Position numbers and translations under genes: made by a program. Shown here in pieces: positions 59,396-64,000 of a stretch of DNA of 64,000 bases (the stretch's first letter is position 1; the number at the start of each line of letters is the position of its first letter). The DNA is taken from NCBI GenBank assembly GCA_040752595.1, contig JBFMGX010000005.1, positions 108,581-172,580 on the forward strand, written 5' to 3'. Below the pieces are notes generated by a model, which ran no database searches, was not told the origin of the DNA, and was given only the letters and a program-made list of their open reading frames with translations. Source of the stretch: Candidatus Zixiibacteriota bacterium (GTDB lineage: Bacteria > Zixibacteria > MSB-5A5 > WJJR01).

Positions 59396-60178
59396 CTATA
59401 TCAGCAAAACGGACAGGAAGCCGACCAGCAGACAATAGACCCCGAACCACGCGAAGCGACCGCGCTGCAGCGTAGCGAAGACCGTTCGCAACGCCACCAG
59501 ACCGGTCAACGCCGCGACAATGGCACCGATCAGATGCGCCGAACCCAGACTCCCCGTTCCCCACGCATCCTTCAATCCCAGGATCGCGGCGCCGCCGACG
59601 GCGGGAATCGAGAGCAGAAACGAGAATTCGGCCGCTTTGGCCGGCGCGACGCCGAGCATGCACCCAGTGGCGATGGTCGACCCCGAGCGCGACACGCCGG
59701 GGAGAATGGCCACGGCTTGGGCGCAGCCGATCCACCAGGCGCGGCCACCACCGACATCAAGGTGACCGACAGGAAAGAGCTTCATCACCAACAGCAATAC
59801 GCCCGTCACCATCAGGAGCGCGGCGCCCATGCGCGGCGCCGCGAAGACCGCTTCGATCTGGGTCTTGAACAAGAGACCGATGATTCCGGCCGGGATCGAG
59901 CCGATCACGAGCAGGAGCAGCAGACGCCTCGCTGCGCGCGGCGACGCGGCCGGGCGCGGGCGACCAAGCAAACCCAAGAACAGATCGGCAAGCTGCCGAT
60001 GGAAGTAGATCAAGACGGCCAGCAACGTGCCGACGTGCACGGCGATGTCGAAGGTGAGCATGTCGGACGGTAACCCGATCCAGTGCTCGACCAGCACCAG
60101 GTGGCCGGAACTGGAGACGGGTAGGAATTCGGTCAGTCCCTGCACCGCGCCGAGAAGGATCGCATCCCAAGTCGTCAT
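59396..60178 (-). CDS. uppP: Undecaprenyl-diphosphatase (BacA/UppP)
   Basis: A 260-aa inner-membrane enzyme that dephosphorylates undecaprenyl diphosphate for reuse and gives bacitracin resistance. Signature blocks are AILLGAVQGLTEFLPVSSSG (with EFLPVSSSGH), LTFDIAVHVGTLLAVLIYF, AVAILPGVSRSGSTIATG and SFLLSIPAVGGAAIL. It complements uppS in this window. A TTG three codons upstream is an alternative start; the ATG at 60178 has only weak ribosome-site support. Confidence 0.95.
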   Translation of the reverse strand: MTTWDAILLGAVQGLTEFLPVSSSGHLVLVEHWIGLPSDMLTFDIAVHVGTLLAVLIYFHRQLADLFLGLLGRPRPAASPRAARRLLLLLVIGSIPAGIIGLLFKTQIEAVFAAPRMGAALLMVTGVLLLVMKLFPVGHLDVGGGRAWWIGCAQAVAILPGVSRSGSTIATGCMLGVAPAKAAEFSFLLSIPAVGGAAILGLKDAWGTGSLGSAHLIGAIVAALTGLVALRTVFATLQRGRFAWFGVYCLLVGFLSVLLI

Positions 60179-60209
60179 GAGGTGCAAAGATAGCAGGTGC
60201 GACGGGCGC

Positions 60210-60842
60210 TCAGAGCTTGAAATTCAAACCGATAATGATCCCCAACTCATCGTCGAGCACGACCTCTCCCAGCACGTCGATCAGATCAGTGATCTCCCAT
60301 TTCAACCCTGCCTGCGCGCCGATCTGAAACTCGGTCTCGCTGGCACCGTTCGACACCGACTCCATGCGCATGTTGACGGCGCCATAGGGACTCAGGTACC
60401 CGCCGTTGGACACCGTGTAGTCCCGGGAAATCACCACCGACCCACCCAACTGAAGAAGCGTGGCACCACCGTACGAGAAGAACCCGACACGCGGTCCCAG
60501 TCCCAGATCGAACGGGTCGCGACTGGCGGCCGACATTACTGTGAATTTCAGGTCTCCCCCGAATCCAACACCCACGTCGCCGCCGCCGTCGGGATCGACG
60601 ACGCCGAACTGCAACCCGCCGTCGCCCTGGGAGAAGAGACCGCGTCGGTACTGACCGAAGAAGCCCGTGGAGTTCTCAAAGACCCCGAGAAAGCCGCCGA
60701 TGTCCTGTGTGCCGCGGTCCAAGGGCCGGGCGGTCGAGACCTGCCCAAAGAGCGATTGCGCTTCCGCCCGCTGTGAATGTCCGGCACCGAGACCTATTCC
60801 AACAGCCATGCCGATGACCGTCCAATGTCTCCATTTGGCCAC
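60210..60842 (-). CDS. Small outer-membrane beta-barrel protein of unknown function
   Basis: A 210-aa protein starting at GTG 60842: AAGGAGG lies about six bases upstream, which overrides the longer ATG frame. Signal peptide MAKWRHWTVIGMAVGIGLGA, then cleavage near RAEAQ. The mature part is Gly-rich with alternating hydrophobic strands (GFGGDLKFTVMS, GLGPRVGFFSYGGATLL, LGGSVVISRDYTV, EFQIGAQAGLKWE) and ends GIIIGLNFKL, as for an 8- to 10-strand barrel. No specific family is recognised. Confidence 0.7.
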   Translation of the reverse strand: MAKWRHWTVIGMAVGIGLGAGHSQRAEAQSLFGQVSTARPLDRGTQDIGGFLGVFENSTGFFGQYRRGLFSQGDGGLQFGVVDPDGGGDVGVGFGGDLKFTVMSAASRDPFDLGLGPRVGFFSYGGATLLQLGGSVVISRDYTVSNGGYLSPYGAVNMRMESVSNGASETEFQIGAQAGLKWEITDLIDVLGEVVLDDELGIIIGLNFKL

Positions 60843-60984
60843 GTGACCCCTCCTTAGCATCAGCGATTGTGCTCCCGTTTCCATACCAGCGTTGTACGGC
60901 GCTGGGACGCCGCAGTTTCCTGCGCGGCAGATCATCACGGACGGATACCGCTTGGTCCACCATGGCCCGTCTGGCCCTCAAACG

Positions 60985-61707
60985 TCAATGTCCAAGCATC
61001 CAATGGGCCAAGTAGAACGCCGCCACCCCGGCCACGACGCCCAACGGGGCCAACGGCGTCCGACGCCTGTTCACCTCCGGCAGCAGATCGGTGGCCGCCA
61101 CATAGATCAACGAACCGGCGGAAATCCCCAAGGCGGGACCGATCCATCCCCGCGACGGCAACACGCTGTACAGGAGGCCTCCCACCACGCACGCCACCCC
61201 CAGGATCAGACCGGCCCGGAGTGCGGCCCTCCGTGTCCCGCCGGTGGCGCTCACGATCGATGCGGCCGTGAATCCACTGGGGATCTTGTGCCAGACCATG
61301 GCCAGGAATACAAGCCAGCCCAGACGCAGATCGGTTTGCATGGCGACGACAATGGCAATCCCATCGACCACGGAATGCACGCCCAACCCCAGGGTGGCCG
61401 CAATCCCGACTTGGGCCCTCAACCCGGCGTGCGTCTCCTGTCCATAGTGAAAGTGCGTCGTGAACACGTGTTCAAACATATGGACGATCAGAAATCCGGC
61501 CAGCACCCAAGCCGCGGCCCATGGGGTATGCTCTTGGGCTCTGGGGAACATATCCACCAGCGCCACCGCCAGCATGAATCCCGCGCCCGTTCCCAACAGC
61601 AGACGCAATGCCTGATCTTCCCAGCGACTGCGTAGGAGGAAGAACCCGGCACCGGCCAGATTGGAGAGTGCGGCTGCGATCAGAAAGATGAGAGTGTGAG
61701 CATCCAT
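60985..61707 (-). CDS. ZIP-family divalent metal transporter
   Basis: A 240-aa inner-membrane protein with eight predicted helices, probably importing zinc, iron or similar ions. Helix 4 carries GLGVHSVVDGIAIVVAMQ (HxxxD) and helix 5 VWHKIPSGFTAASIV (HKxPxG), the metal-path signature of ZIP proteins. A His cluster HFHYGQETH in the middle loop may also bind metal. Only the ATG at 61707 begins directly at helix 1; the longer frame lacks support. Confidence 0.9.
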   Translation of the reverse strand: MDAHTLIFLIAAALSNLAGAGFFLLRSRWEDQALRLLLGTGAGFMLAVALVDMFPRAQEHTPWAAAWVLAGFLIVHMFEHVFTTHFHYGQETHAGLRAQVGIAATLGLGVHSVVDGIAIVVAMQTDLRLGWLVFLAMVWHKIPSGFTAASIVSATGGTRRAALRAGLILGVACVVGGLLYSVLPSRGWIGPALGISAGSLIYVAATDLLPEVNRRRTPLAPLGVVAGVAAFYLAHWMLGH

Positions 61708-61852
61708 ATGGCTGGTTGCCTCGCGGCACGATAACGCCGTCATGCATCCGCGGCAACTGGTAACGCACGACCCTGTCGAGGGAAAGGCACAAAACGAAGC
61801 GGCGCGCGGCACCGGGAAGGGCCACGCGCCAGACAGTACGCGATGAAGCGCT

Positions 61853-62242
<390 letters not shown>

Positions 62243-62581
62243 GATGGCTGCCCCCGTACAGTCTCTCTTTGTGTTGTCGACCCCAGAGCCCTGCGACTTG
62301 ATTTCAGTCCGAATATGCGCGCGGAGGCCGCCGCTCACCGAGAGCCAAGCAGCGCCAGCAACGCATTGCGAGACAATTGGTTGCCGAATCGTGCGCGCGA
62401 CCACAACCGGCACCATGTTCTGCTACAATTGTTGTCCGATTTCCAACCTGCCCTTGGCCACGTTCGTACTCCCTCCTCGCAGAAGGCGCTTCGCTCGGGG
62501 GACCGATTGCCGTAGAATGGGCTGCCCGCAGAGCAACCGGGCGACGGTGTTGACAGATGATCGAGGAGTAATCTGACGCGC
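62243..62581. other. Divergent spacer between response regulator and rlmN
   Basis: About 339 bases with no supported gene. A TACAAT hexamer (62424-62429) lies on the plus strand without a good -35 at 17 bases, so it is only a weak promoter candidate for rlmN. Confidence 0.5.
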
Positions 62582-63610
62582 ATGAATCTGCTCGGCCAGC
62601 CCCTCCCGACATTGATCGAAGCGATGGCTTCGCTCGGTGAACCTCCCCATCGCGCCCGGCAATTGGTGCGCTGGATCTACCGTAGACGGATCTTCGACTT
62701 TGCCGCCATGACCGATCTGTCCGCGGCATTGCGACGTCGCCTCTCCGACCGATTCGAAATCGCCATGCCGTCGCCCGCCGCGCACCAGATCGCGACTGAT
62801 GGAACTGAGAAACTCCTCTTCCGCGACGATGACAGCGTGTGGGAGGCCGTGTTGATGCGCGATGGCCCCAGACGGACGGTTTGTGTGTCGACCCAATCGG
62901 GGTGCGGGCTGGGTTGCCGGTTTTGCGCGACCGCGACTTTGGGATTCGGACGGAACCTCTCACCCGGCGAGATCATTGGTCAGATCATCACCTCCGGTCA
63001 ACTCCTCCCCGCTGGTGAACGGGTGACCAACGTCGTCTTCATGGGTATGGGTGAGCCGTTGCAGAACTTCGACGCGGTCAAGACGGTGTTGGACCTGATC
63101 GCCGCCGACTGGGGATTGGACATCTCGCATCGGCGCACTACGGTATCGACCGTCGGACTGGTTCCAGAGATTCACCGTTGGGCCGAAGAGAAGATCAAAG
63201 CCAACCTGGCCATCTCGCTGTCCGCCGCCGATGATGAACTGCGCTCGCGCCTGATGCCGATCAACCGCAAGTGGCCGCTGGCCGCGCTCAAGGAGGCGGC
63301 CATCGCCGTGACACGCGCCACCGGTCGAAGAATCACATTCGAGTACATCCTCATTGATGGTGTGAATGACTCCATCGCCGACGCGAAGAAACTGGTCCGC
63401 TTCGTGCATGGGATCCCCTGCAAGATCAACCTGATTCGCTTCCACCCGCATCCCGGCTCGGAGTTCCGCCGCCCGTCCGAGGAGCGAGTGATCGCCTTCC
63501 GCGACTATCTCTATCCCCGTTGCCCCGCAGTCAATGTCCGCAAGTCATTCGGCCTCGACATCGCCGCCGCCTGCGGACAATTGGCGGGACAGATGACTCC
63601 TGTGGCGTAG
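62582..63610 (+). CDS. rlmN: Dual-specificity 23S rRNA/tRNA adenine C2-methyltransferase RlmN
   Basis: A 342-aa radical-SAM enzyme that methylates C2 of A2503 in 23S rRNA and A37 in some tRNAs. It has the [4Fe-4S] motif CGLGCRFC (Cys 108, 112, 115), FMGMGEPLQNFDAV, the AISLSAADDELRSRLMPINR strand, and ITFEYILIDGVNDS. The catalytic Cys that carries the protein-bound methyl is in IAAACGQLAG (about 331). The nearest AGGAG is 14 bases upstream of this ATG, too far, but no better start exists. Confidence 0.96.
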   Translation: MNLLGQPLPTLIEAMASLGEPPHRARQLVRWIYRRRIFDFAAMTDLSAALRRRLSDRFEIAMPSPAAHQIATDGTEKLLFRDDDSVWEAVLMRDGPRRTVCVSTQSGCGLGCRFCATATLGFGRNLSPGEIIGQIITSGQLLPAGERVTNVVFMGMGEPLQNFDAVKTVLDLIAADWGLDISHRRTTVSTVGLVPEIHRWAEEKIKANLAISLSAADDELRSRLMPINRKWPLAALKEAAIAVTRATGRRITFEYILIDGVNDSIADAKKLVRFVHGIPCKINLIRFHPHPGSEFRRPSEERVIAFRDYLYPRCPAVNVRKSFGLDIAAACGQLAGQMTPVA

Positions 63611-63631
63611 GGTGCGTGCTCTGCACGCACC
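63611..63631 (+). terminator. Hairpin directly after rlmN
   Basis: GGTGCGTGC (63611-63619) and GCACGCACC (63623-63631) pair perfectly with a three-base loop, beginning at the base after the stop codon. There is no T-run, so it may be a repeat or a hairpin protecting the 3' end. Confidence 0.5.
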
Positions 63632-64000
63632 GGCAGCGGGCTGAAGCCCGCTGTCCTCGAAGCGAAGGTATTCGTGGACAGGGGGCTTTCAGCCCCCTGC
63701 GATGCCCTTGGGCGACGGGTGCCATGCACAAGCCCGCCGGCCGACGGCCGGAGAGCTTGTGCGTGCCATGGCATCCGACGGCGGGACACGCACAAACGAG
63801 TTTGTGCGTGGCACCCGCGTGTAGGGTGCGTTCTTTGCAAGCACCATGGTTGTGCAAGGAGGACAGACATTCCTGGGCCTGTTGAAGAACCCCCTACTTC
63901 ATCCCCACAAAGGAGAACCGCGGAGCCGGTTCTGTCATGGGACGTCGCCGCCACGTTTTTCTTGTGCGGGTCACGCGTATGGACGCGCTGAGGCGCTGTG
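63611..64000. other. Repeat-rich region at the right edge
   Basis: No gene is supported up to the window end. Palindromes occur at 63611-63631, 63634-63653 (CAGCGGGCTGAAGCCCGCTG) and 63679-63699 (CAGGGGGCTTTCAGCCCCCTG). Beyond lie several ACGCACAA/TTGTGCGT pieces around 63740-63815 and a partial AGGAGGACAGACATTCC copy near 63858. A frame opening at 63937 runs off the edge and cannot be judged. Confidence 0.6.

Noticed and set aside
63937-64000. Possible start of a plus-strand gene at the right edge
   Set aside because: About 21 codons are visible (MGRRRHVFLVRVTRM...), with GGAG eleven bases upstream. This is too little to decide.

Overview
The window looks like chromosomal DNA of an uncultured, GC-rich, diderm bacterium. 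Outer-membrane TonB receptors, a PorV/PorQ-like barrel protein, an Mla lipid transporter, heptose (LPS) genes and secreted proteins with a FlgD-like 'PNPFN ... GRxVxxL ... SGxYxxRL' C-terminal sorting-type domain point to the Fibrobacteres-Chlorobi-Bacteroidetes (FCB) neighbourhood, for example a candidate phylum of the Zixibacteria/Eisenbacteria/Latescibacteria kind. This placement is inference; the sequence contains no rRNA gene. No tRNA, CRISPR array, transposase or phage gene was recognised.

Layout. 1-5.5 kb (minus): translation and envelope block rplM-rpsI-rpsB-tsf-pyrH-frr-uppS-cdsA, with a good sigma70 promoter ahead of rplM. 5.5-9.4 kb (minus): alpha/beta hydrolase and a secreted subtilase with sorting domain. 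10.1-12.4 kb (plus): membrane glycosyltransferase fused to TPR repeats, possibly leaderless. 12.4-21.8 kb (minus): a compact four-gene unit of TonB receptor carrying calcium-loop-like repeats, 884-aa sorting-domain protein, PorV/PorQ-like protein and lipoprotein, bounded by a sigma54-like promoter and a strong terminator. 22-26.5 kb (minus): lipoyl/biotin-ligase-fold protein, then a TPR-GAF-AAA+-Fis sigma54 activator directly downstream of a 113-aa exported peptide. 27-31 kb (plus): M6 metalloprotease, lipoprotein, proline dehydrogenase. 31-37 kb (minus): TerC, fRMsr-like GAF protein, URO-D family protein and an Mla-type lipid ABC transporter (mlaD, mlaF, mlaE). 37.3-41.6 kb (plus): TPP riboswitch with terminator, TonB receptor and SSS symporter, a predicted thiamin uptake unit. 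41.6-49.4 kb (minus): MnmA-like PP-loop protein and nuoJKLMN, the membrane arm of complex I without nuoA-I. 49.5-55 kb (minus): secreted sorting-domain protein, MrfA-like helicase, an archaemetzincin-like protein that has lost its catalytic motif, and a 59-aa Cys protein. 55-64 kb: ROK kinase, aminotransferase, gmhB, heptosyltransferase, uppP, small outer-membrane protein, ZIP transporter, response regulator (all minus) and rlmN (plus).

Intergenic space is unusually rich in short palindromic dispersed repeats of several families. They lie between genes of otherwise tight operons (mlaF/mlaE, nuoK/nuoL/nuoM) and create false N-terminal extensions on real genes. Two long homopolymer tracts (C20 and G18) also occur, one inside the 3' end of gmhB.

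Most notable candidates for undescribed biology are: (1) the TonB receptor/sorting-domain/PorV/lipoprotein unit with its sigma54-like promoter, 1.3 kb from a sigma54 activator; (2) the exported peptide plus TPR-sigma54 activator pair, which could be a peptide-sensing circuit; and (3) the zinc-protease-like pseudoenzyme with its small Cys partner.
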